This document shows positions 17,540 through 26,572 of a DNA stretch of 64,000 nucleotides, piece after piece; position 1 is the first letter of the stretch, and each line of letters opens with the position of its first letter. Under the pieces are notes generated by a model, which was not told the origin of the DNA, searched no databases, and saw only the letters and a program-made list of their open reading frames with translations. The stretch is taken from assembly GCF_000718095.1 (NCBI RefSeq), contig NZ_JOEI01000024.1, forward strand, positions 1 through 64,000, read 5' to 3'. Origin of the DNA: Streptomyces scopuliridis RB72. GTDB taxonomy: Bacteria; Actinomycetota; Actinomycetes; Streptomycetales; Streptomycetaceae. Made by a program: the position numbers and the translations under genes.

Positions 17540-18571
17540 ATGGCGCTCTCCCTCTACGTCGACACCGCGCGCTGGCGGGCGCACCAGAAGTCGGTCATCG
17601 AGCAGTTCCCGGGGGTTGTCCCGGTCTGCAAGGGCAATGGCTATGGCTTCGGTCATGAGCGTCTCGCCGATGAGACCACGCGTTTCGGTTCCGACATGCT
17701 GGCTGTCGGGACCATCTACGAGGCAGCGAGGATCAAGGACTGGTTCAGTGGTGACCTGCTGGTTCTGACGCCGTTCCGGCGGGGTGAGGAGCCGGTGCCG
17801 CTGCCCGATCGGGTGGTGCGTTCGGTCTCGTCCGTCGATGGTGTCTTCGCGCTGGTGGGCGCTCGTGTGGTCATCGAGTGCATGAGTTCGATGAAGCGCC
17901 ATGGCGTGAAGGAGGAGGAGCTCGGCCAGTTGCACGCGGCTATAGAGGATGTGCGGCTGGAGGGCTTCGCCCTGCATCTTCCGCTGGACCGTACGGACGG
18001 TTCCGACGCGGTGGAGGAGGTCATCGCGTGGATGGACCGGCTGCGTGCGGCGCGGCTTCCGCTGCACTCGATGTTCGTGAGTCATTTGCGCTCCACGGAG
18101 CTGGCCAGGTTGCAGCAGCAGTTCCCGCAGACCCGCTTCCGGGCCCGTATCGGTACGCGGCTGTGGCTGGGTGATCATGACGCGACCGAGTACCGGGGCT
18201 CTGTTCTGGATGTCACCCGTGTCTCCAAGGGGGACCGGTTCGGCTATCGCCAGCAGAAGGTCGCTTCCGACGGCTGGCTGGTGGTGGTCGCCGGGGGTAC
18301 GTCTCATGGGGTGGGTCTGGAGGCTCCGAAGGCGCTGCACGGGGTGATGCCGCGTGCGAAGGGTGTCGCGCGGGCGGGTTTGGCCACGGTGAACCGCAAT
18401 CTGTCGCCGTTCGTCTGGGACGGTAAGCAGCGCTGGTTCGCGGAGCCGCCGCATATGCAGGTGTCGATCCTGTTCGTGCCGTCGGACGCGCAGGAGCCCA
18501 AGGTCGGGGATGAGCTGGTGGCGCATCTGCGGCACACGACGACGCAGTTCGACCGTCTCGTCGACCGCTGA
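17540..18571 (+). CDS. Alanine racemase-like PLP enzyme
   Basis: 343 residues with the fold-III racemase pattern. The PLP lysine is K31 in VVPVCKGNGYGFGH (compare VVKANAYGHG of Alr), RARIGTRLWLGD lies in the middle, and the C-terminal beta domain begins around VTRVSKGDRFGYRQQ. It is more divergent and slightly shorter than standard Alr (about 370), so its substrate may not be alanine. The chromosomal alr is normally elsewhere. Transcribed with femX and followed by a very strong terminator. Confidence 0.82.
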   Translation: MALSLYVDTARWRAHQKSVIEQFPGVVPVCKGNGYGFGHERLADETTRFGSDMLAVGTIYEAARIKDWFSGDLLVLTPFRRGEEPVPLPDRVVRSVSSVDGVFALVGARVVIECMSSMKRHGVKEEELGQLHAAIEDVRLEGFALHLPLDRTDGSDAVEEVIAWMDRLRAARLPLHSMFVSHLRSTELARLQQQFPQTRFRARIGTRLWLGDHDATEYRGSVLDVTRVSKGDRFGYRQQKVASDGWLVVVAGGTSHGVGLEAPKALHGVMPRAKGVARAGLATVNRNLSPFVWDGKQRWFAEPPHMQVSILFVPSDAQEPKVGDELVAHLRHTTTQFDRLVDR

Positions 18572-18586
18572 GCGGGACGTCACCCG

Positions 18587-18628
18587 AAAGGCCGCAGAGC
18601 GCTCCTGGAGCGCTCTGCGGCCTTTTTG
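18587..18628 (+). terminator. Strong intrinsic terminator after the racemase-like gene
   Basis: A 19-bp perfect stem (AAAGGCCGCAGAGCGCTCC and its complement) around a single central base, followed by T residues. It ends the femX-racemase transcript and may also protect the convergent glycosyltransferase gene. Confidence 0.88.
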
Positions 18629-18672
18629 ATGCGGAGCGGGACCCCCGGGCGGTGTCGCGGGCCCGGGGCCGC

Positions 18673-20163
18673 TCAGGCGGCTCCTGGCGGCCGTACTCCC
18701 CATTCGACCCGGGGCGCCCCCACCGACTGGGTGACGTGCTGTGTGGGCCGGGCCGCTCCGCCGAGTACGAATCTGTCCTCCGCGCGGTCCAGTACGCCGC
18801 CGGACGGGTCGTCGGAGCCGTCGGTGCGTACGCCGTCCTTCTCGGGCATCAGGATGTCGCGTACGACCAGCGCGCAGAGGTACAGCGTGCCCAGCAGATG
18901 CAGGGCGATGGCGAGCTGGTAGCCCTCGGTGGGCAGTCCTTTGTGGGCGTCGCCGCTTGTCGTGTAGGCGAGGTACATCCAGATGCCGAGGTAGTACATG
19001 ACCTCGCAGGCCTGCCAGATCAGGAAGTCGCGCCAGCGCGGCCGGGCGAGGGCCGCCAGCGGGACGAGCCACAGGACGTACTGCGGTGAGTAGACCTTGT
19101 TGGTGAGGATGAAGGCGGCGACGACGAGGAAGGCGAGCTGGGCGAAGCGCGGCCGGCGCGGGGCTGTCAGGGCGAGCGTCGCGATGCCCGCGCACGCCAG
19201 GAGCATCAGCAGCATCGCCCAGTTGTTGACCGTGCCGACGTCCAGGGACTCGCCCGTGCGCTGGGTGATGATCAGCCAGAAGGAGCCGAAGTCGACCTGG
19301 CGTTCCTGGCTGAAGGTGTAGAACTTCTTCCATCCTTCGGGTGCGAGCACCATGACCGGCAGATTCACCGCCAGCCATGCGGCGGCCGTGCCCAGGACCG
19401 CCGTTCCGTACTCGCGGAATCTCCCGGCGCGCCAGCACAGCAGGAGCAGCGGTCCCAGGAGCAGCACGGGGTAGAGCTTGGCGGCGGTGGCGAGGCCGAT
19501 GAGGATGCCGAAGGCCAGGGCGCGGCCGCGTGACCACATCAGCATCGCGGCGGCGGTGAGCGCCACGGCCAGCAGGTCCCAGTTGATGGTGGCGGTGAGT
19601 GCGAAGGCGGGCGCGAGGGCGACGAGCAGGGCGTCCCAGGGGCGGCGGCGGTGGGTGCGGGCGACGCAGACCGCGATGACCGCGGCGCAGATCATCAGCA
19701 TTCCCGCGTTGACCATCCAGTACATCTGTTCGCGGTACTGGAGGGAGCCGCCCGGTGTGAGCCAGGAGGCGACTTCCATGAAGAGGCCGGTCAGTACGGG
19801 GTACTCCAGATACTCCATGTCGCCGTTGAGGCGGTCGAAGTACGGCACGAGGTTGTCGGCGAAGCCGCGCCCCAGGTAGAGGTGCGGGATGTCCGAGTAG
19901 CAGGCGTGGGTGTACTGGGAGCTGGCGCCGCGGAACCAGGCCCAGTCGTAGCAGGGCATCTTCTGCGCCATGCCCAGCGCAAACATGCCGATCGCCACGA
20001 GTGCGACGACGCGTACGGGGGTGAGCCTGCTGCTGCCGAGCCAGGCCCAGCGCCCGATGGGGCCGCCGATCAGCTCGCTGCCGGCCGCGGCGATCTCGTC
20101 ACGCCGCGTGGGCGGCACGTCCGGCCGGTCCTGGTCCACGGATGTCTCTTCTGCGCTGGGCAT
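18673..20163 (-). CDS. Glycosyltransferase family 87 membrane mannosyltransferase
   Basis: 496 residues with about ten membrane segments. An acidic/aromatic periplasmic loop after the first one (MPCYDWAWFRGASSQYTHACYSDIPHLYL) is typical of polyprenol-phosphate-mannose-dependent GT87/GT-C enzymes, which work outside the membrane on lipoglycans or glycoproteins. I chose ATG 20163 because the frame upstream runs antisense to the PBP tail. The gene follows the PBP gene by about 115 bases and may be in its operon. Confidence 0.85.
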   Translation of the reverse strand: MPSAEETSVDQDRPDVPPTRRDEIAAAGSELIGGPIGRWAWLGSSRLTPVRVVALVAIGMFALGMAQKMPCYDWAWFRGASSQYTHACYSDIPHLYLGRGFADNLVPYFDRLNGDMEYLEYPVLTGLFMEVASWLTPGGSLQYREQMYWMVNAGMLMICAAVIAVCVARTHRRRPWDALLVALAPAFALTATINWDLLAVALTAAAMLMWSRGRALAFGILIGLATAAKLYPVLLLGPLLLLCWRAGRFREYGTAVLGTAAAWLAVNLPVMVLAPEGWKKFYTFSQERQVDFGSFWLIITQRTGESLDVGTVNNWAMLLMLLACAGIATLALTAPRRPRFAQLAFLVVAAFILTNKVYSPQYVLWLVPLAALARPRWRDFLIWQACEVMYYLGIWMYLAYTTSGDAHKGLPTEGYQLAIALHLLGTLYLCALVVRDILMPEKDGVRTDGSDDPSGGVLDRAEDRFVLGGAARPTQHVTQSVGAPRVEWGVRPPGAA

Positions 20164-20278
20164 GGCGCCCATCCTGCCGTACGCCGCCGGGAACACGGCG
20201 AGGGCCGCCGCGCCGTACACGTACGCGGGGCGGTACGTGTCGGTGCGGCGGCCCTCGTGGCGGGTGCCGTGGGGGCGG

Positions 20279-22912
20279 TCAGCCTCCGGGACCTCCGAAG
20301 ATGCCTCCGCCGTTGTCGGTGCTCTCGCCGGGGGAGCCGGATGGCGAGCTGCTTTCCCCGCCGGGCCCGCCGTTGCCCCCATTGCCCCCATTGCCTCCGT
20401 TGCCGCCGTTGCCCCCGTTGCCGCCGCCATTGGCGCAGCCGAACGGCTGGTTGCAGGATTCCGAGGAGGACGGCGTCTCGGACGGCGACTCGGACGGCGA
20501 CTCGGACGGCGACTCGGACGGCGACTCGGACGGCGACTCGGACGGCGACTCGCTCGGCGTCGGGGACGGGGACGCGCCGCCGCCGTACCAGGCCCCTCCG
20601 ATGGGCTCGGGCTCGGGGAACTTCACGGCCTGCTGCCCCTTGAGCGCCTCCGCCATGTAGTCATGCCAGATCTCCGAGGGGAACGAGGCACCGTGGATCT
20701 TGTCCTGGCCACCCGTGCCGAACATCTTCAGGAACTCGCGGTCCTTGTTCGTCGCGTCGTCGTCCATCCGGTACATGTCGATGGCGGTCGACAGCTGCGG
20801 GGTGTAGCCCACGAACCAGGCCGACTTGTTGCCGTCGGTGGTACCGGTCTTGCCGGCCACCTCGCGCCCCGGGAGCCGGGCGTTCTTACCGGTGCCCTTC
20901 TCCACGACGGTCTTCAGTACGTCCGTGACGTTGTCCGCGACGGCCGCGTCGAACGCGCTCTTCACCTTGGTCTCGTGCTCGTAGACGCTCTTGCCGCTCT
21001 GGAGCACTTTGGTGACGGAGTAGGGGTCGCGCTGCTTGCCACTGGAGGCGAACGTGCCGTAGGCGCCGGCCATCCGGATGGCGCTGGGGTCGGAGATACC
21101 GATCGAGAAGGACGGCACGTTCGACTGGGAGAGGGAGCCGTTCAGCAGCCCGGCATCGATGGCGGCGTCCCGCACCTGGGGGATGCCGACGTCCATGCCC
21201 AGCTGGACGAACGGGGAGTTGGCCGATTCCTGCATGGCGTAGCGCAGATCGACGGGCCCGTACGACTTGTCGCCGTCGTTGACCTGCAGCCACTCCTTGT
21301 CTTCCTCGTTGGTCCAGATCGAACCGTCGTAGTTCTTGATCTTCAGCTTGTTGTCGCCGTTGTAGATGGTCTTGTCGGGCGAGATAGATGTACGAGTGCC
21401 GTCGGCCGGGTCGCGGACGCCGTCCCGCATCGCCGCGGCCAGGACGAACGGCTTGAAGGTCGATCCGACCTGCGCGCCGGTCTGGTCGGCGTTGTTGGTG
21501 AAGTGCTTGGTGGCGTCCTGGCCGCCGTAGATGGCGACGATCTTGCCGGTGTCGGGCTCGACGGAGGCGCCACCGAACTGGACGTGTGTGTCGGTCTTCG
21601 GGCGCTTCTTGGGGTCGATGTTGGCGTCGTAGACCTCCTCGACCGCCGTCCTCAGCTGTTCGACCTTCTTCTTGTTGAAGGTCGTGTGGATCTCGAAGCC
21701 GCCCCTGGAGAGGTCGTCCGTGGTGAGGCCCCTGGTGTTGTTGTTGACGAAGTAGGCCTTGGCGAGGTCGACCAGGTAGCCGATCTGTCCGCTCTGCTCG
21801 GTGTTCTTCTTGACTCCGTCCGGCATCGGGAACTTGGTGTACTTGGCCCGCTCTTCCGGCTTGAGGTGGCCGTCCTTCACCATCTCGTCGAGGATCCAGG
21901 CCCAGCGCTTGGTGGCTCTGTTCGTGTTCGCCGCCGCGGTGGCCTTCGGGTCGATGGAGGTCTGGCCGGCCGGGTCGTAGTACGTCGCGCCCTTGAGGAG
22001 CGTGGCCAGGAGCGCGCACTCGCTGGCGTTCAGCTGGGACGCGTCCTTGCCGTAGTAGGTACGGGCGGCGGCCTGGATACCGAAGGCGCCGCGTCCGTAG
22101 TAGGAGGTGTTGAGATAGCCCGCCATGATCGCGGGCTTCTCCATCTCGGTGCCGACCTTCATGGAGATGAAGAGCTCTTTGAACTTGCGGCTCAGGGTCT
22201 GGCTCTGGTCGCCCAGCCGGGCGTTCTTGACGTACTGCTGGGTGATGGTGGAGCCACCCTGGGTGTTGCCGCCCTTGGCCATGTTGACCAGAGCGCGGCC
22301 GATACCCATCGGGTCGACGCCCGAGTCGTCCCTGAAGGTCTTATTCTCGGCGGAGATCACCGCGTTCTGCATGTCCTCGGGGATCTTCTCGATCGGGATG
22401 ATCTGCCGGTTGACCTCGCCGCCGGTGGCGACCATCTGGGTGCCGTCGTCCCAGTAGTAGACGTTGTTCTCGGCCTTCGAGGCGAGATTGGGGTCCGGCA
22501 CCTGCACCAGCGCGTAGGCGATGGTCCCGGCGACCATGATGGAGCCGACGAAGGCGATGCCGAGTCCGGTGGTCTGCTTCCAGGACGGCACCCAGCGGCG
22601 CCAGCCGTACTTGCCCTGGCGCGGGTAGTCGATCAGCCGCTTCTTGTACGGCTCACCGCGGCCGCGGCCGGATCCACCACGTCCGGCGCCGCCGTCGTCC
22701 CCTCCACGTCTGCGGCCACCGCGCTGGGCGGCTCGTCTGGCCGCGGCACGGCCACCGTAGGGCGGCTCCTCCTCGTACGAGCCGGAGGGTGAGGCCGAAA
22801 CGGTTTCTCGGGGCGGGGCTGCGCGGCGGCCGGATGGCTGCTGGGCTGCACGCCTGGCCGCGGCACGACCGCCACCCTGCGGCTGCGGCGGTTTGCGACG
22901 GTGCTCGCTCAT
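20279..22912 (-). CDS. Bifunctional class A penicillin-binding protein
   Basis: 877 residues. A basic cytoplasmic N-tail of about 80 residues precedes one membrane anchor (TTGLGIAFVGSIMVAGTIAYALV). The GT51 glycosyltransferase domain has ISAENKTFRDDSGVDP and GGSTITQQYVKNA. The transpeptidase domain has S-T-F-K in QVGSTFKPFV, SAN in QESANSPFVQ, and KTGT. It polymerises and crosslinks peptidoglycan outside the membrane. The C-terminus is a low-complexity tail of SPSE repeats followed by Gly-Gly-Asn repeats. The MSEHRRKPP start at 22912 fits; the longer frame from 23086 lacks family similarity. Confidence 0.93.
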   Translation of the reverse strand: MSEHRRKPPQPQGGGRAAARRAAQQPSGRRAAPPRETVSASPSGSYEEEPPYGGRAAARRAAQRGGRRRGGDDGGAGRGGSGRGRGEPYKKRLIDYPRQGKYGWRRWVPSWKQTTGLGIAFVGSIMVAGTIAYALVQVPDPNLASKAENNVYYWDDGTQMVATGGEVNRQIIPIEKIPEDMQNAVISAENKTFRDDSGVDPMGIGRALVNMAKGGNTQGGSTITQQYVKNARLGDQSQTLSRKFKELFISMKVGTEMEKPAIMAGYLNTSYYGRGAFGIQAAARTYYGKDASQLNASECALLATLLKGATYYDPAGQTSIDPKATAAANTNRATKRWAWILDEMVKDGHLKPEERAKYTKFPMPDGVKKNTEQSGQIGYLVDLAKAYFVNNNTRGLTTDDLSRGGFEIHTTFNKKKVEQLRTAVEEVYDANIDPKKRPKTDTHVQFGGASVEPDTGKIVAIYGGQDATKHFTNNADQTGAQVGSTFKPFVLAAAMRDGVRDPADGTRTSISPDKTIYNGDNKLKIKNYDGSIWTNEEDKEWLQVNDGDKSYGPVDLRYAMQESANSPFVQLGMDVGIPQVRDAAIDAGLLNGSLSQSNVPSFSIGISDPSAIRMAGAYGTFASSGKQRDPYSVTKVLQSGKSVYEHETKVKSAFDAAVADNVTDVLKTVVEKGTGKNARLPGREVAGKTGTTDGNKSAWFVGYTPQLSTAIDMYRMDDDATNKDREFLKMFGTGGQDKIHGASFPSEIWHDYMAEALKGQQAVKFPEPEPIGGAWYGGGASPSPTPSESPSESPSESPSESPSESPSESPSETPSSSESCNQPFGCANGGGNGGNGGNGGNGGNGGNGGPGGESSSPSGSPGESTDNGGGIFGGPGG
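20375..20430. repeat. GGN-coding short tandem repeats in the PBP tail
   Basis: Nine-base units of the type CCGTTGCCC/CCATTGCCC, read leftward, encode repeated Gly-Gly-Asn or Asn-Gly-Gly near the C-terminus of the PBP. The stretch is slippage-prone. Confidence 0.7.
20481..20552. repeat. Six tandem 12-bp repeats encoding Ser-Pro-Ser-Glu
   Basis: GACGGCGACTCG occurs six times without interruption and is preceded by a one-base variant. On the coding (minus) strand each unit adds one SPSE tetrapeptide to the extracellular tail of the PBP. Whole units keep the frame, so copy number can vary between strains. Confidence 0.85.
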
Positions 22913-23281
22913 CGAACGACTACTCCTCGGGCAGGCGCGGACGCCTGGAAGCGGCAGTTGAGTTCCGGTCCCCCCGAAATGAATACGGACCGGCCCGGCA
23001 TCGGGCTCATCCGATATGCATCCGGTAAGCCGACAGTCTTGACGCTTACCGACGTCACTCGGTTCCCGGTGGTCTGCATGCCGCACAGACTACGCACGGT
23101 CAAAACCCCCCGAGAGCTGAAGTTCACCCTAAATCAGGCAAGTTGCTTCCTGAGAATTGGTGATGTGACGCCGTTCACCATGACCCCTCTTGTCGCAACC
23201 TCCACTCCGTTCTATCGTCGGGATGTATCGAGTCGATACATCAGTACGGCATAAGAGTCCGGACAGCGAAGGAGGCGACGG
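22913..23281. promoter_or_regulatory. Divergent PBP / padR intergenic region with PadR-type operator
   Basis: Inside this 369-base region, 23222-23242 is a perfect palindrome: arm GATGTATCGA, one central base, and the complementary arm. It contains ATGT and ACAT ends like known PadR operators. It lies 39 bases before the padR start, so autorepression, and control of the inositol-phosphate synthase gene with it, is likely. No clear promoter could be picked for the PBP gene. Confidence 0.65.
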
Positions 23282-23998
23282 GTGAGCAGACGCTCGGGCA
23301 TCCTTGAGTTCGCTGTCCTCGGTCTGCTCCGCGAGTCCCCCATGCACGGCTATGAGCTGCGGAAACGGCTCAATACCTCGCTGGGGATCTTCCGCGCCTT
23401 CAGTTACGGGACGCTCTATCCCTGCCTCAAGACGCTGGTCGCCAACGGCTGGTTGATCGAGGAGCCGGGGAGCGCTCCGGAGGACGCGCTCGCCGCCTCG
23501 CTGGCGGGGCGCCGCGCCAAGATCGTCTACCGGCTGACGGCGGAAGGTAAGGAGCACTTCGAGGAGCTGCTGTCCCACACCGGTCCCGACGCCTGGGAGG
23601 ACGAGCATTTCGCGGCTCGGTTCGCCTTCTTCGGACAGACGGAACGTGAGGTGCGGATGCGGGTGCTGGAGGGCCGCCGCAGCAGGCTGGAGGAGCGTCT
23701 GGAGAAGATGCGCGCCTCCCTGGCCCGTACCCGCGAGCGCCTCGACGACTACACGCTGGAGCTTCAGCGGCACGGCATGGAGTCCGTGGAGCGCGAGGTG
23801 CGCTGGCTGAACGAGCTCATCGAAAGCGAGCGGGCGGGACGGGATCAGAGACGGTCCGGCCCCGGGAGTCCCGCTGAGCAGGAAGGCACATCAGGAGAAG
23901 CGGACGGCCTGCCCCGGCACCGGGATGCCGCGTCTTCCGGGGGCACGCCCCCGGGACATCCCGGCCCGCCGGATCCGTCCGCGGACACCACCAAGTGA
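23282..23998 (+). CDS. PadR family transcriptional regulator
   Basis: 238 residues. The N-terminal winged helix has the PadR pattern (LEFAVLGLLRESPMHGYELRKRLNT ... YGTLYPCLKTLVANGWL), with a short insertion (about residues 60-80). A C-terminal helical dimerisation part contains the long Arg/Glu-rich helix RRSRLEERLEKMRASLARTRERLDDYTLELQR, and the tail is disordered. GTG 23282 follows GGAGG. The inositol-phosphate synthase gene starts 60 bases downstream, so the regulator probably controls itself and that gene. Confidence 0.92.
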   Translation: MSRRSGILEFAVLGLLRESPMHGYELRKRLNTSLGIFRAFSYGTLYPCLKTLVANGWLIEEPGSAPEDALAASLAGRRAKIVYRLTAEGKEHFEELLSHTGPDAWEDEHFAARFAFFGQTEREVRMRVLEGRRSRLEERLEKMRASLARTRERLDDYTLELQRHGMESVEREVRWLNELIESERAGRDQRRSGPGSPAEQEGTSGEADGLPRHRDAASSGGTPPGHPGPPDPSADTTK

Positions 23999-24058
23999 GG
24001 TCCTGCATCTCCGCAGGGTTTCATCACGAACACTGACATCACACAGGGAGCAACCGGA

Positions 24059-25141
24059 ATGGGTTCGGTACGCGTAGCCATCGTCGGCGTGGGCAACTGC
24101 GCCGCCTCACTGGTGCAGGGCGTCGAGTACTACAAGGACGCCGACCCGGCGGGCAAGGTACCGGGGCTGATGCATGTCCAGTTCGGCGAGTACCACGTGC
24201 GGGACATCGAGTTCGTGGCCGCCTTCGACGTTGACGCGAAGAAGGTCGGCCTCGACCTCGCGGACGCCATCGGCGCCAGCGAGAACAACACCATCAAGAT
24301 CTGTGACGTGCCGTCCTCGGGCGTCACCGTCCAGCGCGGCCACACCCTCGACGGTCTCGGGAAGTACTACCGCCAGACCATCGAGGAGTCCCCCGAGGCG
24401 CCGGCGGACATCGTCCAGACCCTCAAGGACAAGCAGGTCGATGTCCTGGTCTGCTACCTGCCCGTGGGTTCCGACGACGCCGCGAAGTACTACGCGCAGT
24501 GCGCCATCGACGCCAAGGTCGCCTTCGTCAACGCCCTCCCGGTCTTCATCGCCGGCACGAAGGAGTGGGCGGACAAGTTCACCGAGGCCGGTGTCCCGAT
24601 CGTCGGTGACGACATCAAGTCCCAGGTCGGCGCCACGATCACGCACCGCGTCATGGCGAAGCTCTTCGAGGACCGGGGCGTTGTCCTGGACCGCACGATG
24701 CAGCTGAACGTCGGCGGCAACATGGACTTCAAGAACATGCTTGAGCGTGAGCGTCTGGAGTCCAAGAAGATCTCGAAGACGCAGGCCGTCACGTCCCAGA
24801 TCCCCGACCGCGACCTGGGTGCCGACAACGTCCACATCGGCCCGTCGGACTATGTCGCCTGGCTCGACGACCGCAAGTGGGCGTACGTCCGCCTCGAGGG
24901 CCGCGCCTTCGGTGACGTCCCGCTGAACCTGGAGTACAAGCTGGAGGTCTGGGACTCCCCGAACTCCGCGGGTGTCATCATCGACGCCGTGCGCGCCGCG
25001 AAGATCGCCAAGGACCGGGGCATCGGCGGCCCGATCCTCTCCGCGTCCTCGTACTTCATGAAGTCGCCGCCGGTCCAGTACTTCGACGACCAGGCCCGCG
25101 AGAACGTCGAGAAGTTCATCGCCGGCGAGGTCGAGCGCTAG
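24059..25141 (+). CDS. ino1: Inositol-3-phosphate synthase
   Basis: 360 residues. It converts glucose 6-phosphate to inositol 3-phosphate with internally recycled NAD+, the first step to phosphatidylinositol, mycothiol and lipoglycans. The NAD-binding start is [22 protein letters not shown]; family hallmarks are [15 protein letters not shown] and [12 protein letters not shown]. The length suits the short actinobacterial type. It is probably co-transcribed with padR and closed by a hairpin at 25163-25203. Confidence 0.96.
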   Translation: MGSVRVAIVGVGNCAASLVQGVEYYKDADPAGKVPGLMHVQFGEYHVRDIEFVAAFDVDAKKVGLDLADAIGASENNTIKICDVPSSGVTVQRGHTLDGLGKYYRQTIEESPEAPADIVQTLKDKQVDVLVCYLPVGSDDAAKYYAQCAIDAKVAFVNALPVFIAGTKEWADKFTEAGVPIVGDDIKSQVGATITHRVMAKLFEDRGVVLDRTMQLNVGGNMDFKNMLERERLESKKISKTQAVTSQIPDRDLGADNVHIGPSDYVAWLDDRKWAYVRLEGRAFGDVPLNLEYKLEVWDSPNSAGVIIDAVRAAKIAKDRGIGGPILSASSYFMKSPPVQYFDDQARENVEKFIAGEVER

Positions 25142-25162
25142 AGCGCGGCCTCCCCGTCACGA

Positions 25163-25203
25163 CGAGAAGGGTCTCCGGACTGCTGGTCCGGCGACCCTTC
25201 TCG
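25163..25203 (+). terminator. Terminator after ino1
   Basis: CGAGAAGGGTC and its complement GACCCTTCTCG, with a further inner stem (CCGGAC/GTCCGG), directly after the inositol-phosphate synthase stop. Confidence 0.8.
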
Positions 25204-25238
25204 TATGTGGCGGGGCCGCGTGTGTGACGCTGGCTCAC

Positions 25239-26510
25239 ATGCCTGTCGTGCGTGATCTGCGTGTGCTCCTGCGCCTCGGAAACTTCCGCCGACTGCTGGC
25301 GGTCCGGCTGCTCTCCCAGGGGGCCGACGGTGTCTTCCAGGTGGCGCTCGCCACGTATGTCGTCTTCTCCCCGGAGAAACAGACCTCGCCCGGCGCGATC
25401 GCCTCCGCGATGGCCGTGCTCCTGCTGCCGTATTCACTGATCGGCCCATTCGCCGGGGTGCTGCTGGACCGCTGGCAGCGCCGCCAGGTCTTTCTGTACG
25501 GGAATCTGCTGCGGGCCCTTCTCGCGGGCTGTACGGCGGTGCTGATCGTGGCCTCCGTGCCCGACTGGCTCTTCTATGTCTCGGCGCTGTCCGTGACTGC
25601 CGTCAACCGGTTCGTTCTCGCGGGGCTCTCTGCCGCCCTGCCGCATGTGGTCGATGACGAGCGGCTCGTCCTCGCGAACTCACTCTCCCCGACCGCCGGA
25701 ACGCTCGCCGCGACCGCGGGCGGCGGACTCGCCTTCGTCGTACGGCTGACGATCGCGGACTCCGACGCCGCCGTGGTGCTGCTGGGCGCCGCCCTCTATC
25801 TCTGCGGGGCGCTCACCTCGCTCCTGCTGGCGCGCGAACTACTGGGCCCCGGAAAGCCGTCGCGGGGCCGGCCACGGCTGGGGACCGCCCTGCTCTCCAC
25901 GGCGCGCGGACTGGCCGACGGGGTGCGCCATCTCACGGAGCGGCGGGCGGCGGCCGGTGCGCTGGCCGCCATGACGGTGATGCGCTTCTGCTACGGGGCG
26001 CTGACGGTGATGGTGCTGATGCTCTGCAGATACGCCTGGACGGAGCGGGAGGCCGACGGGCTGGCACTGCTCGGGCTGGCCGTCGCCATCTCCGGCGCGG
26101 GCTTCTTCGCCGCCGCGGTTCTCACGCCGTGGGCGGTGGGACGGCTCGGCCCGTTCGGGTGGATAGCGCTGTGTGCGGCAGCGGCGGCCGTCCTGGAGCC
26201 GGCTTTGGGGCTGACCTTCGCACCTACGCCCATCCTGGCCGCCGCCTTCGTTCTCGGCCTGATCACCCAGGGGGCGAAGATCGCCACGGACACGGTGGTA
26301 CAGACGGCGGTGGACGACGACTTCCGCGGCCGGGTCTTCTCCCTCTACGACGTCCTCTTCAATGTCGCCTTCGTCGGTGCGGCGGGGGTGGCCGCGGCGA
26401 TGCTACCGCCGGACGGCCGCTCCGTGCCGCTCGTGGCGACGGTGGCCGTGCTCTACGCAGGCGTGGCCGCGGCCCTGACATACAACGGGCGGGGGCGATG
26501 TTTCACGTGA
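25239..26510 (+). CDS. MFS transporter
   Basis: About 423 residues with roughly twelve membrane segments. The N-terminal FRRLLAVRLLSQGADGVFQVALATYVVF and loop GVLLDRWQRRQVF match enterobactin-exporter-type MFS proteins. The substrate is unknown. ATG 25239 is preferred over GTG 25224 because it gives the normal short cytoplasmic start. The gene ends ...CFT-stop, and this TGA stop codon is supplied by the central bases of a parS palindrome. Confidence 0.9.
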   Translation: MPVVRDLRVLLRLGNFRRLLAVRLLSQGADGVFQVALATYVVFSPEKQTSPGAIASAMAVLLLPYSLIGPFAGVLLDRWQRRQVFLYGNLLRALLAGCTAVLIVASVPDWLFYVSALSVTAVNRFVLAGLSAALPHVVDDERLVLANSLSPTAGTLAATAGGGLAFVVRLTIADSDAAVVLLGAALYLCGALTSLLLARELLGPGKPSRGRPRLGTALLSTARGLADGVRHLTERRAAAGALAAMTVMRFCYGALTVMVLMLCRYAWTEREADGLALLGLAVAISGAGFFAAAVLTPWAVGRLGPFGWIALCAAAAAVLEPALGLTFAPTPILAAAFVLGLITQGAKIATDTVVQTAVDDDFRGRVFSLYDVLFNVAFVGAAGVAAAMLPPDGRSVPLVATVAVLYAGVAAALTYNGRGRCFT

Positions 26511-26523
26511 AACATCGCCCCCG
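26490..26523. other. parS: parS site 4 within a perfect 34-bp palindrome
   Basis: The 16-base TGTTTCACGTGAAACA is at 26499-26514. The palindrome continues on both sides with perfect complementarity (GGGGGCGA to the left and its complement to the right). The TGA stop of the MFS gene lies inside the core. The extended arms could also form a terminator hairpin. Confidence 0.92.
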
Positions 26524-26531
26524 GAGCATCG

Positions 26532-26569
26532 CGCGCGGGTCATGTTTCACGTGAAACATGACCCGCGCG
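26532..26569. other. parS: parS site 5 within a perfect 38-bp palindrome
   Basis: Exact TGTTTCACGTGAAACA at 26543-26558, flanked by 11 more perfectly paired bases on each side (arm beginning CGCGCGGGTCA). It starts 44 bases after site 4 and ends three bases before the cca stop codon, so the two lie between convergent genes. Confidence 0.93.
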
Positions 26570-26572
26570 GGT

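Noticed and set aside
19970..22792. Open frame of about 940 codons on the plus strand
   Set aside because: It is antisense to the PBP gene and the glycosyltransferase start; the PBP on the other strand has every catalytic motif.
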